From Triatoma infestans (lineage: Eukaryota; Arthropoda; Insecta; Hemiptera; Reduviidae), in the NCBI GenBank assembly GCA_011037195.1, contig JAAEAF010001097.1, positions 62,001 to 126,000 on the forward strand: a stretch of 64,000 bases of DNA, in the 5' to 3' direction. Below are positions 12,521 to 23,500 of this stretch, one piece after another. The translations under genes were made by a program, and so were the position numbers. The notes under the pieces are model-generated. The model saw only the letters and a program-made list of their open reading frames with translations, was not told the origin of the DNA and did no database searches. Every line of letters starts with the position of its first letter. Within the stretch, counting starts at the first letter, position 1.

Positions 12521-14194
12521 TTTTGAGAGGTTCTAAAGAGATGATTTTTCTACAAGTATTTAGAAATAAAATATAACATTTGGGATTTTATACGTCGTAG
12601 CATGCAAGTTTGTTGATCCTGACCGGATTCGGATTTTCATCCATCGTCAGAGTAAAGTTATTCAATTCGGGAAGAGACTTAACTTTAACTTAATGTTCCC
12701 GTTACCACTTCTCTTATTGCTATGCGGTGGAGGTTATAAGGTTATGCTACTACTACGTGCGTGTGTGTGTGTGTGTTTAATAACAAAAATGGAATGAATT
12801 AAATCCCAGATGTTATCCAGCATTGAGGTCCCATCTACAACCACATATTCATAATATAACATTGTTTCATTAAGTTAACACAATAATTTTTGTATAAGAT
12901 AGATTATGAACATTTAATTAATGAAATAAGTACACATCTATGAGGAGAAATGACCAATATGTATACCTGAACAAGAAAATTATGCAGCAGTTAAAGATTA
13001 TATAACTAGCAAATGGCCTCCAAATTGTTGTGTACACATTGATGGCTCTAAGCAATCTAGCAATATTGGAAATGCGTTGTAAGTTCCAGAACCGGAAAAG
13101 TTATTTCGTTTCATCCTGCAAATTAGCTAAACTGGATGTAAAGGTGGATGTATTAGGAACCTTTGTATAAGTTTGAACAAGTGGCAATTAAATGGTATTA
13201 AAATATATATTTGCACTGTCATATAAAAATTATCAATATTAAATGATAGCTAAAGTACAATCAATAACGAAAGAATTTTGTTTTTCATATCTGTTTTATT
13301 ATGTGATACAAATTATAAATATAATAAATTTATAGATGTTGACGTGCCTAAAAATTAAAAAAAAAAAATTAAAAAATAAATAAATAGCAATAAAAACTGA
13401 AATATATACGTAAGGTCATGGATTCCTAAATTACATCGAAGTAATATAATTGTGTAAATTTCAATGATTTTGATCCAAAATAAGTAAATTTTTAATAAAA
13501 TTAAATAAGGAACTTGTTAAAATAAAGATTTCACAAACTTTACTATTTTTTAAAAAAAATCTGCATCTTGTATCTATCTACACACTTTTGAATATTAATT
13601 AAGAATTAAATTTCATATTCATAAGAATTAAATTTTAATTCGAAATTAAATCAAACTAGAAACTAAATCTTGCTTTTCGATTCACGTTAAATGGTGTCCA
13701 TCATAACTCACTGAATCTATAAAAACAGCTGCACACAAAAAATACAATTAAATTAATATACCGCCTACTAGGTGGTGTAAATAATATTATATGTATCCTA
13801 AATGTGTAGTAGAGAGAGAATAATAAAGCAAGTTAAATCCACTTCTACCTAGATATCTACTATGGACCCGTGCAGATCTATGATGTTCATTACTTACCGT
13901 CAACTTACGAAGGTGGTGCCAAGGGCATCGTTAGATTAAAATTAAAGGGCGATTAGAAATGGAGAGTTTTAATAATGTGTTCACATATACTTTGTTGTCA
14001 CTTCGGTGTGATCAGAATAATATCTGGGAGAAAATCTATTTAGGTAAATATAAAAATTATGTATAGATTGTTATCAATTCGCTATTTTACCTACACTGAG
14101 ACCTATATGATAAATTACTAACTTAGTAAAAATGCAGAGTGATGTATTAAAAATGTTTCTTAGAAAAACTTATTTATTTATTTTATTTTTTTAT
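12521..14194. other. AT-rich intergenic DNA with small repeat remnants
   Basis: Mostly AT-rich non-coding sequence. It holds a (GT)n run near 12760-12777 and a hammerhead-like minus-strand motif at 12621-12650. At about 12965-13080 a reading frame contains CVHIDGSKQSSNIGNAL, which resembles the start of a LINE RNase H domain but is too short to be sure. Nothing else recognisable. Confidence 0.4.
12618..12655 (-). ncRNA. diverged hammerhead-like motif
   Basis: On the minus strand: CTGACGA (12650-12644), one T, a perfect 4-bp stem GGAT/ATCC with GAAA loop, then GAATCCGGTC. This matches the hammerhead order (CUGANGA, stem II, GAAA, short stem III, cleavage site) but the A expected after GAA is T, and stem I is weak. 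Probably a dead relative of family 1; the copy at 26380 shares the GAATCCGGTC variant. Confidence 0.35.
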
Positions 14195-14400
14195 TTAAGG
14201 GGCGCCAACATCTATAAGCAAAGGCGCCCGAGCCTTCTCAGTGAACTACCAGCCGGCTTCCGGGTGGTTTTCTGTCGTTACAGACAACACTTTCCATCAC
14301 CTGCTGAGATGCAGAGGCTCTTAGGAGGATAAAATCTAAGAGAGCACTGTTAGTCTCGGATTCTCCAGCGCGCTACCACTAAGCTAATGCGAACCCTACA
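14195..14400 (-). repeat. tRNA-derived SINE copy
   Basis: Minus-strand copy of the SINE family. Its head reads GCATTAGCTTAGTGGTAGCG (A box), followed by a degenerate B-box region, the TTAGATTTTATCCTCC body block and the GTGTTGTCTGTAACGACAG block. The last part has diverged into an imperfect inverted motif (GGCGCC...GGCGCC). Confidence 0.75.
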
Positions 14401-14639
14401 CAGAAACTTATTAATGTTAAATCAATCGAAAAAAATAAATTCCCTATTTAAATATAAGCAATTAAAACTGGTTTCCTTCTCAATTCAAATATATACAGCA
14501 TGAAATCGCAATGAACGAAGAAGAAATAAATACAAAGCTTCATATTTTCTTAATAATAAATCACTAGAGCAATAATAACGGTCAACAAAGCAAGAGTCCA
14601 TTAGAGTTCTTTGTAACTGCAATTATCAACAAAAGGTTG

Positions 14640-14839
14640 TGTTGGAAGCAAGTCTGAAAATTTATTGAGTAGGCTGTGATCTGTGAGCACTTATGTAAGA
14701 ATTGAAGTTATTATTGATTTTTTTTAGCGCATTATATTAAATGATTTTGCTCATTGTATTGTGTCAGATTACAAATAAAAAATAAAAGAGAAACTGTGAT
14801 TAGTATTTGTAACATTGTGTGTTTTGACAGTTTATCTTA
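14640..14839 (+). repeat. 5' LTR of the BEL/Pao element
   Basis: A 200-bp LTR opening with TGTTGGAAGCAAG and ending TTTATCTTA. It matches the two ends of the 3' LTR at 17268-17395 and 17755-17833. It sits between the AGGTTG flank and the primer-binding-like TGGCGACAG. Confidence 0.8.
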
Positions 14840-14881
14840 CATTTTGTGGCGACAGATTAAAAAAAAAATAATAATAAAAAA

Positions 14882-15402
14882 ATGACGTCTAAGTTAAAGG
14901 ATTTGACTGAGAATAAGCGAATAATTAGAACGGCCTTTACTAAACTCTATAAAGGAATGTTGAAAAATATTGAAGAATCTACAACCTCTATGGATGAATT
15001 GAAAGCAAAGTTTGCTTTATTAGAAACAAAACATAATGCACTTTTAGTTTTGAATAATGATATTTTTTATGTGATGATGTTAAGTGAAAACCCACAGATG
15101 ATATATTTGAAACTGAATCTGAGACAGCGGATGATTATATTGTAAAATATAATATGATCAAGTTTAAAATTGACAGCTTAGATGACAGTTTTTCGGTTAC
15201 TTCAACACAAAGAACCCAAACAAAAGAACGAGGTGTAAATTTACCCAAACTGCATTTAAAAGTTTTTAATGGGGAATTATTAGATTGGCTTCCGTTTTGG
15301 AACAAATTCCAACGGACTGATGAAGATATCAGTATCTCAGATGGAGATAAGTTTGATTATCTGATTCAAAGTATTTCTCCCAGTTCAAAGCTTTTCAATT
15401 AG
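14882..15402 (+). pseudogene. BEL/Pao gag, N-terminal part, broken
   Basis: 14882-15145 (87 codons) begins MTSKLKDLTENK and continues with an alpha-helical, charged segment. It goes out of frame around 15100-15150 and resumes at 15154-15402. The resumed part contains LPKLHLKVFNGELLDWLPFW, the signature of the BEL/Pao gag N-terminal (DUF1759-type) domain. Stops and frameshifts follow, and remnants continue to about 16015 with two zinc knuckles. Not functional as it stands. Confidence 0.8.
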
Positions 15403-16109
15403 TGACAGGATACCCGCCCACAGGAAATAATTATAAGAAAGCGTTAGAAAGTGTAAAGGCACTTACGGGCCTAAAGATCTATTAGTAGAAGTGTATGTAA
15501 GGGAGCTTTTGAAACTAGCTTATGAACAATTTTACGAGAAGGATAAATTTGATTGACATGTTGATACTTGAAGGCCAGCTCCGATCATTGGAAACATTAG
15601 GAGTAACGTCGGATACCTGTTCTACTATGCTATACCCTTTGGTGGAGTCCTGCCTCCTAGAACATGTCCAACGGTTATGGCAGTGAACATCTCACGATAC
15701 CCATGACTCTTCGCTCAAGATGAGATTAGGCGAATTAATGGATTTCTTTAAAAGAGAAGTTGTAAAGAATGCTTTTTGTTCCAGGAAAGCAATAATTGAG
15801 AAGCGTGAAAACATAATGACGGCCACGGGCTTAGTTAACACTGAGAAAAATGTATGCGTTTTTTGTAAATTAGATCATTTTAGCTCAACGTGCTAAGGAA
15901 GCACTGAATATTCCATTTGATCAGAGAAGAAATTTACTCCTCAAATCAGGACTTGTTTTATTTGCTTAAGGAAAAGCCATCATTATGTGTTCCTCACAAA
16001 ACATTATGTGTTCCTCATCCAAATCTATAAGTGAAGTGGTCTCACAAGAGAATAGTCTGTCGAACGTAACCTCAAGTATGGTTTTTTAACAAACTCTTGT
16101 AGTGAAAGT

Positions 16110-16795
16110 AAGGAATGAAAGTTCATACCGCAGGAGAACGGTAAAGTCGGCAGTTAATAAGTGCACCCGTTGCAAGAGATTTACCAGTAAGCACTTGGAG
16201 ACGGCCCCAGTTGCTCTTCCTTCAAGCAGAGTAGAGACGCTTATTCTTTCGAGAGGACGGGCATAGATTATGCTGGTCCTTTATATTTGAGAAATGGGGA
16301 TAAGGCGTACGTATGCTTATTTATCTGTGCAGTGTACTGAGCAGTCCATTTGGAATGGGTCACCGCTCTTTCTACACCAGCTTTCTTAGAAGCTTTCAGA
16401 AGATTCGTAAATAGAATAGACCGACCCAAAGTTGTGTTTTCTGACAATGGTACTAATTTTGTTGCTGCCGAGAATGTTTTAAGCAAGACTGATTGGGAGA
16501 AAATCGCAGCTGCGATTGATGATTCCCCCCTTAAATGGATATTAATTCCACCTGGAGCTCCTTGGTGGGGAGGTTGGTGGGAGCGTCTAATTAGAATTTT
16601 AAAAAATATACTGAGACGGGTCTTGGGAAAAGCTAGTCTAACCTTTCAAGAATTGTATACAATATTAACTGATTGTGAGACTGTGATGAATAGTAGCCCA
16701 CTTACATACATCTCTGGTAGTACAATCGATTTTACACCTTTTACGCCAGCTGTGTTTGTCAAGGATCTGAAGAATCTGGTATTTCGGTTTTAGAT
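16110..16795 (+). pseudogene. BEL/Pao integrase, broken
   Basis: A pre-integrase zinc motif (CTRCKRF near 16162) leads into the integrase core after one or two stops. 16350-16793 is open and reads EWVTALST, FSDNGTNF (second catalytic Asp region), IPPGAPWWGGWWERLIR and NSSPLTY. All are landmarks of BEL/Pao integrases. The usual length is exceeded by deletions upstream: no RT or RNase H precedes it. Stops at about 16265 and 16340 disable it. Confidence 0.85.
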
Positions 16796-16818
16796 GCAGC
16801 AGACCATGAAAGTTTGAA

Positions 16819-17223
16819 TTGACGTGTTCGGTACAGAAGAAGATTAAGTCTGGAATTACGTGGACGATTCCGATCAGAGTACCTAGGGCTATTAAAACAG
16901 GAACCAAAGAAACAACAAGACACAAGATAGCAGTGGGAGATGTAGTCCTAATGACAAGCGATGACAACGCAAAGAGGTTAGATTGGCCTTTGGTACTGGT
17001 TGAAGAACTACTACCTGGAATGATGGAGAAGTACGTCTTGTCAGGCTCCGTACTAAGTCAGGACAGTTACTTAGATCCCTTGGAAAAACCCTTGGAAGTG
17101 CACTGTGATTCACATGAAATTCAGAAACCTTCTACACCAGACGAGGTTCCTTCGCAAACTGAGTCGGAGAGATGTACTAGGAGCGGTAGAAGAATTAAGG
17201 TTCCTAAAATATTTTTAGAGTGA
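16819..17223 (+). pseudogene. BEL/Pao integrase C-terminal domain
   Basis: Open frame of 134 codons directly after the integrase core. It contains VGDVVLMTSDDNAKRLDWPL, the DUF5641-type tail of BEL/Pao polyproteins (usually GDVVLI...R..W.L). It ends with SGRRIKVPK. It stops just before the polypurine tract and is out of frame with the integrase core. Confidence 0.8.
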
Positions 17224-17267
17224 GCTCCTGTTGAGACATGGCTTCCCCTTGTCCCAAGGTGGGAGGA

Positions 17268-17833
17268 TGTTGGAAGCAAGTATGAAAAGTTATTGAGTAG
17301 CTGTGATCTGTGGACGATTGAAATTATGTAAGAATTAAAATTATTATTGATATTTTTTTAGCGCATTATATTAAATGATTTTTTTTAGCGCATTATATTA
17401 AAGGATTTGACTGAGAATAAGCGAATAATTAGAACGGCCTTTACTAAACTCTATAAAGGAATGTTGAAGAATCTACAACCTCTATGGATGAATTGAAAGC
17501 AAAGTTTGCTTTATTAGAAACAAAACATAATGCACTTTTAGTTTTGAATAATGATATTTTTTATGTGATGATGTTAAGTGAAAACCCACAGATGATATAT
17601 TTGAAACTGAATCTGAGACAGCGGATGATTATATTGTAAAATATAATATGATCAAGTTTAAAATTGACAGCTTAGATGACAGTTTTTCGGTTACTTCAAC
17701 ACAAAGAACCCAAACAAAAGAACGAGGTGTAAATTTACCCAAACTGCATTTGTCAGATTACAAATAAAAAATAAAAGAGAAACTGTGATTAGTATTTTTG
17801 GTGTTTCATTGTGTGATTTGACAGTTTATCTTA
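17268..17833 (+). repeat. 3' LTR with gag insertion
   Basis: It starts like the 5' LTR (TGTTGGAAGCAAG). It then has a tandem duplication of TTTTTTTAGCGCATTATATT (17353-17397) and continues into a copy of gag nt ~14891-15260 (here ~17393-17755, with a 10-bp deletion near 17465). It returns to LTR sequence at GTCAGATTACAAAT (17755). The total is 566 bp against 200 bp for the 5' LTR. Confidence 0.85.
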
Positions 17834-18465
17834 AGGTTGGTAAATTCTGCAAATTCTGGATTTATTGTTTATTGCAAAGCAAAACAAACTTCTGTTTCTA
17901 GATTGCCACATATATATAGGAAAGCAGTACCTTAAGTTAGCAGAATATTGTTTTCAAATGATCTTCCACTGACACAAAATTCTAGTGCCTTCAGACTGAG
18001 ATCGAGTAGTTTGGTTTTAACCGAATTTCGAACAATACTGCAATAAGATTCTAATCTGTGTTGACTATCCACTATTAGTGTGTCTAGAACTCAAAACCAA
18101 CAACTATCACAATATGGGTGAAACCATCAAAAAGATCCAAAGAAAAGAGTTTTTGTTTGTATACTGTTGCATTAAGAAGAGACTTTCCTAAGCTGACTTT
18201 GAACAGAAGTTTAAATTATTTCATAAAAGAGACAAAGTTAATACTGCAAATTGTGAGTTCTGTACTACAACCGGCAAAGACAAAGTAATCAGTTCACCAA
18301 AACGAGTAATTTCCATGAAAATCCTATCTTTGTGTTTGGTTCTTTATATTAGATTAAATTAGCAAATTCCATTATACCTGAAATAATCGAGTTTTAAATA
18401 GATGCAGCTGAGGACAGCAAGAATTTCATTAGGCAGTTGAACATCAGATTACGATTATCAATAAT
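17834..18465. other. intergenic, 3' of RPUSD1-like gene
   Basis: Contains the presumed 3' UTR of the minus-strand RPUSD1-like gene. No coding frame, SINE or foldback member was recognised in the rest. Confidence 0.35.
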
Positions 18466-20115
18466 TTACAATCCGTCAATTTCCAATTTTGCTAAAGCCT
18501 CTTCATTAAGTAAATTAATTGTTTCTACAGGTACCCATCCTTTTGAAATCTCTTTACTTGGTAAAAAAGGGTCCGGAGCTACAATATCTAAACTTTCTAC
18601 AGCATTGGGCAGTATTAATCTGGAAATCATAAAAATACAAAAGAAAAATTGCATAAAACGTGTTGAAAAGTGAAATCTCAGTTTAGTTTGCTTAAGTTAA
18701 ATGTTGAAAATTGCTGTACCTAAATGCATGAAGATAAGTTCTATTTGGAATGACATCCTTTCGCCGGCTGTAAGTGTAATCACCAACTACTGTATGTCCA
18801 ATATGTGCACAATGAACTCTCAACTGATGTCTTCTTCCAGTGATCGGCCTTAGAAGTACCTATAAAAGTAAAGGAAATGTTATCAAGATTCCTTATTCAA
18901 TTAGAAGTTTTTTAGATTCTTTTAGGAGATCTGAAAGATCTACTTTGTCCCCATGGTCTTCCCAGTGCAGTGCCGGTCTCTGAACAATGTTTTCTAGTTA
19001 CAGACAACACCATATCACCGGTCATTGAGCTGTAGAGACTCCTTGGAGGAGAAAATCTAAGGACAGCACTGCTGGAGTTGAATCTGGGACTTCCGCGTGG
19101 GAGACCATCGCGCTACCAATGAGTTAATCCCTTAAATTATAAGTTATTAACAACAATAATAATTTTGATCTAATAGTGAGTGAAATATTTAAGCATACCT
19201 TAGAAGCGGGATAAGAACTGAATATTCCTCTCTGTAGTAAAAGAAGCCTTGTATATGCAGACCTAGGGCATACACATTCTAAGTCGTTCACGGTTGTCAT
19301 ACGATGTTTTTCACTAGCCATTTCACCTGAATGTACGAAAGAACTTTGATTTGAATCAGTCTAGAATTTTTATCTATTATTCATGAATGTTTAATAAATG
19401 CATTAAGGATACTTTAATCTTTTCCTAAGCCCTTCAAATTCAATGCAAGAAATTAGTAGAGAAAAAATGATAGTATCAGCAGAAAATACTATCGAGGAAT
19501 TACTTAAATGCATTTCTTTAATTCAAATCGTGATTAAACAATTATACATTTCACAGTTCTCTTGATACATATATCGCAAAATAATTTGTTATTATATTTA
19601 CCTATAGAATCGTTAATATCTATGAGCTCTTGAGAAATGTGTCCTCTTACTAGAGCTAAATAGTATTTTCTTGTAAGGCGTCTTTCAAAGGAAACTGTCG
19701 CTGCGGCACATGCTTCACGAGTCAACGCCACACACATTACACCACTAGTAGGATAGTCCAAACGATGCACAAAATAAAAGTCGTGTCTTAAACGTGGATT
19801 CCTTAGTCCAGGAAATTCACGGCATAACTGTCGTTGTACTGAACACTGGCAGAAAACAATTCAGCTAAGTATTCATACAGATCAGATCTGGAAAGACGTT
19901 AGATGAAGAAAATGCATTATACTTACCGAAACATTTGGATCGTTGCTGTTGACAAGACTATCATAACATTTATTGACAACTATGAAATAATCACTGAGAT
20001 GTAAAACATTAATTCTTGGTTCACCAAAGATTAATTCCCAAGCTTTTTTGTGCAAAAACATGCATGCACTTTTACAATAGCCTAATAATCTAAGCACTTT
20101 TTGCAGTACATTCAT
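18466..20115 (-). CDS. RPUSD1: RPUSD1-type RNA pseudouridine synthase
   Basis: RluA-family enzyme that converts uridine in RNA to pseudouridine. Five exons with consistent phases: 19927-20115, 19602-19845, 19199-19326, 18720-18859 and 18466-18619, giving 284 residues (human RPUSD1 is about 312). Exon 1 has [20 protein letters not shown], the N-terminal strand of the fold. Exon 2 has HRLDYPTSG with catalytic Asp93. Exon 3 is a family-specific insert, and exon 4 has [14 protein letters not shown] and GHTVVGD, the uridine-binding core. Exon 5 is the tail, ending ...KLEIDGL. The first 34 residues before the fold are basic and hydrophobic, so an internal start or a targeting sequence is possible. 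It lies head-to-head with the NOA1-like gene, 484 bp apart. Intron 3 contains a SINE. Confidence 0.92.
18940..19135 (-). repeat. tRNA-derived SINE copy in RPUSD1 intron
   Basis: Minus-strand copy in sense with the host gene. The head reads GGGATTAACTCATTGGTAGC (A box) and CCCAGATTCAACTCC (B box), then GCAGTGCTGTCCTTAGATTT, the TTGTCTGTAACTAGAAAAC block, and the end near CACTGCACTGGGAAGACC. Confidence 0.8.
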
Positions 20116-20599
20116 CTCATCATCACTGTTTTAAGTTTGAGCACACTTTACAAAATTACGATTGGAAAGATTTTGATTTATTGAATCGATATATTCAGAG
20201 TCAAACATTAACACTTTAAGAGATATTTTCCGTGATAGCCTGCTTCTTTTTGTGGTCATCGACCAAGAAACCAACCACAACAATAAAGACTTTCTGTAAT
20301 CGATTAAATTGAATGTACTTATCTTTTGGAACCTCAAAGTGAGGTTATCATCATGTGCGTTCTCATATTATAAAGAATGTACAGTGAATAATTCTGATAA
20401 TTGTCAAGTAGGATCAAAAATTACTAATATACCTCAGTTTCTTTAGAAGCAAAATTGAAGCATGATTTAATTTATATGCAATTTTTGAGTAGTAGTGCGG
20501 TTGTTTTTCTATTCAAACATGTTTCACAGAATGCTTTTAATGAATATATAGATCTTTATATGGTATATTTCTCATTAGAACATAACCAGCCTGTTCTAG
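20116..20599. promoter_or_regulatory. shared head-to-head promoter region, RPUSD1/NOA1
   Basis: Only 484 bp separate the RPUSD1-like start (minus) from the NOA1-like start (plus), so both probably share a bidirectional promoter. No TATA box is obvious. A fragment of the family-1 foldback arm (20218-20265, AGATATTTTCCGTGATAGCC then TTGTGGTCATCGACC) has inserted here and breaks off before the hammerhead core. Confidence 0.5.
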
Positions 20600-23500
20600 A
20601 TGTCTCAGTTGAAGCTGTTATTGCCGTTTTCATTCAATGGGCCGAAATTATTTAATAAAATTCTGAGAAATGTTAGCACAAAAGTTAGCAGTGTACTAGA
20701 AAATGACATTTCTGAACCAACAAATAATCTAATACTTTATAATTCAACTTTGAATCGCTTTAGTTTTCTCCAAATGAAAGCTTTCGAAAAGCGTGCAAAA
20801 CAAAGGGCAAAATGGGAAAAATCCAAAGTTAAACCTTTATCGGTAGCTCTTAAGTATATACAATCTGAAGACAAGCCAGATACTAAATCGAGCCATGATT
20901 TGGTGGAAGATACAAATGAATCTGTTAATTTTCCATATTCTATAAAAGTTTGTGATGAAAAGAATTTAATAAATTCAGATGAAAAACAAATTGATCAAAA
21001 AGCGGTTGGTTATGAATCTGCAGTTAAAGAAGTATGTGATTTTAATGACAGGAATGATCTTACTTTAAATTGTAAGTTTCAAATTCAATACATTCTTTCT
21101 TGGTTTGAATGCATTCATTATATCGGTAACGGTGAAATTAATGTAGTTAGCTATGTACCATTTCATTCTATTCCAGTTTCGATTAAGTTTTTTTGTTTGT
21201 GAAATTTAAAACAATTTATATTTTCCGCTTCTAGGTTTCCGGCCATTTTCAGGAAAAACACTTGAGTTTCCCGGTTGAGACCGCGCAGTGGTTTATAGCA
21301 AACCACTTCAATGAGCCTCTTCAGTGCCTCTACACTTTGAAAGATAATGAAGCAAGTTCCCCAAACTCAATGGCTCATTGCTCCTTCAGGGTATAACGAC
21401 CCAGCAGACGCTCATTGCAATATGGGCGAAGCGTCGGTTTACAGCAAATCACTGACTCGGTCTTAACCTGGAAACTTAAGTGTTTTTCAATTTATATTTT
21501 ATTAAACAAAAAACTTTTACTTGCCTTTAATTTTGTTAACTTTTTAATGGAATAATAACCAACAAACCATAATTTCAGTCTCCAACTATCGGAAGAATTG
21601 GATGAACGATTATGAACAATACACGAAAGAATGTGAGGAAAGTGGACTAGAGGAATGGCGTTACGGTTATGGAACAACTAATCCAAAAGTACCAATTAGC
21701 AAAGTTCCTTGTGGTGGATGCGGTGCATTTCTGCATTGTCAAGTATGAATAATGAAATATAGTTCTATCATAAATTTTGTTCTGTATGTTCCATTTTATT
21801 TATACATGTGTTTATAGGATCCAGCGATTCCTGGATATTTACCAAGTGAAATCTTTCTACAATGCAAGAATAAGGATCTGTTGAGCATAACTTGTCAAAG
21901 ATGTCACTTCATGAAATATTACGATACTATTTTAAGCATCAGCGTAGATAAAAATCTTTATCCTAAACTTCTGAGTAGAATAAAAGTAAATACTTTTTTC
22001 ATCTCTTCTCTGTAGTATACATTTCAGCCAATGAAAGACCGTTATTCACTTTCCATTACGCATCAATTATTCGCTCATAATTTCCTTAATATGTGTTGCT
22101 GTCTCCGGAGAACCTAGGTAGAGAGGAGAGTTCTACCTCTACTACTCTACTAAATGGGGAAGTAATCTATGAACTGCTATTGCAGTTAGGTTATCTAGAA
22201 ACAGTTTTTAACGGAACATAAAGTGTGTTAAATCTCTTACACATTAGGCAACAATCACTGGTAATATTCTAACCTATTTTAATGAAAACTAACACTTGTG
22301 GCATTATAATATAAAAACATATCTGGTAATTTTTCTGTTTAAATAAGTATTTACTACTATTACTAACAGTTGTGGCCTTCATTTTGGATTGGGTCATATC
22401 ATATGTGATTGAGATGACCCAGAATCCTTTTCCGCAATCAATGGCCAAAGATCAAAATGTAATTATACATTTCTTTCTCTCTCTAGTCAAAAGCCAGGAA
22501 ATTAAAAGAGGATTTTCACTAATATCCCTAAAATAATGCCATCTAGTCCATGACATCATCCAGAAATAAATGGCTTCAACATATTGTTTTACTTTGGCTA
22601 TACTGATTATTTCTGACGAGTTTGCCCGTTTTACATTGTTGGGTTTCTTTACATATATTGGCGTTAATTCATATCTTTGTTTCTTTGTAATCTGTATTTA
22701 GATATGAACTATTTCAGGATGAACACGCTCTGGTATTGTTAATGGTGGACTTGACAGATTTCCCATGTAGTATTTGGTCAGGAATTCTGGATATAATAGG
22801 TAGGATAGATACATTATTTCCCAGACATTTTTAACTTGTTTTAATTTTTTTTCTCTGCTAAAGAGGAAGTGGTATTATCATGATTTCCGAAATTGACTTT
22901 TCACCCCAAAATATTTGTTTTGAGATCCCTTCATTTAAAAATAAAACAAAACCTTGGAGAATAATCTGCATGTTTTCAAGCTTAACAGTGAGATCAGAAA
23001 CGAAAAATCGCAGAAAGTTCAAACTTGGATCTGTTCTTGTCGATGTTCAAGAGAACTGGTTAAAAGCCACATCTTGCATTTTGTAAAAGTCACAGCTTGC
23101 AATTTAGGTACGGTGACATATTTCTGACAGTGAAAATCGGGACAAGTTGGTAACATTTTTCAAAAGTAACCGAACTGCATAACATAACAAGGCGTAAGCA
23201 TAAGTAAGAACAAACATATTCCAAGAGTTTACAGCCGCCCCACCAGTGCAAAGGTAATACACGGAGATATTCATATACTCTCAGTAAAAGTAAAATATAA
23301 ATGTAACGATTTTGATATTTTTACTTTACTGTACAAAGTTTTGCTATTAGTCGGACCATTTTTGACATTTTGGTCGTTATTCGAGACGCCGGGACACATC
23401 TCTTAAAATCAGGACGATTTTTTCGGGACATACGGTCACCGGGTCCCCTCCGAGGAAACTGATTTTGTCAATGAGTATTTCCTGTGTATTGTGTTTTCAT

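Larger units (their letters stand above)
14640..17833 (+). mobile_element. BEL/Pao-type LTR retrotransposon, internally deleted
   Basis: The 5' LTR is 14640-14839 (starts TGTTGG). The primer-binding-like site TGGCGACAG lies just inside, near 14847. A polypurine tract AAGGTGGGAGGA (17256-17267) abuts the 3' LTR, 17268-17833. The flanks repeat AGGTTG (14634-14639 and 17834-17839), a 6-bp target duplication typical of the BEL/Pao range. Inside are gag pieces, two zinc-knuckle remnants (CVFCKLDHFSSTC near 15850 and CFICLRKSHHY near 15957), then directly a pre-integrase zinc motif (near 16160), the integrase core, and the C-terminal domain. Protease, reverse transcriptase and RNase H are missing between about 16085 and 16150. 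The 3' LTR is inflated by an internal gag fragment. Confidence 0.88.

Noticed and set aside
14882..17223. Intact retroelement capable of expression
   Set aside because: Protease, RT and RNase H are absent and the remaining frames are broken.
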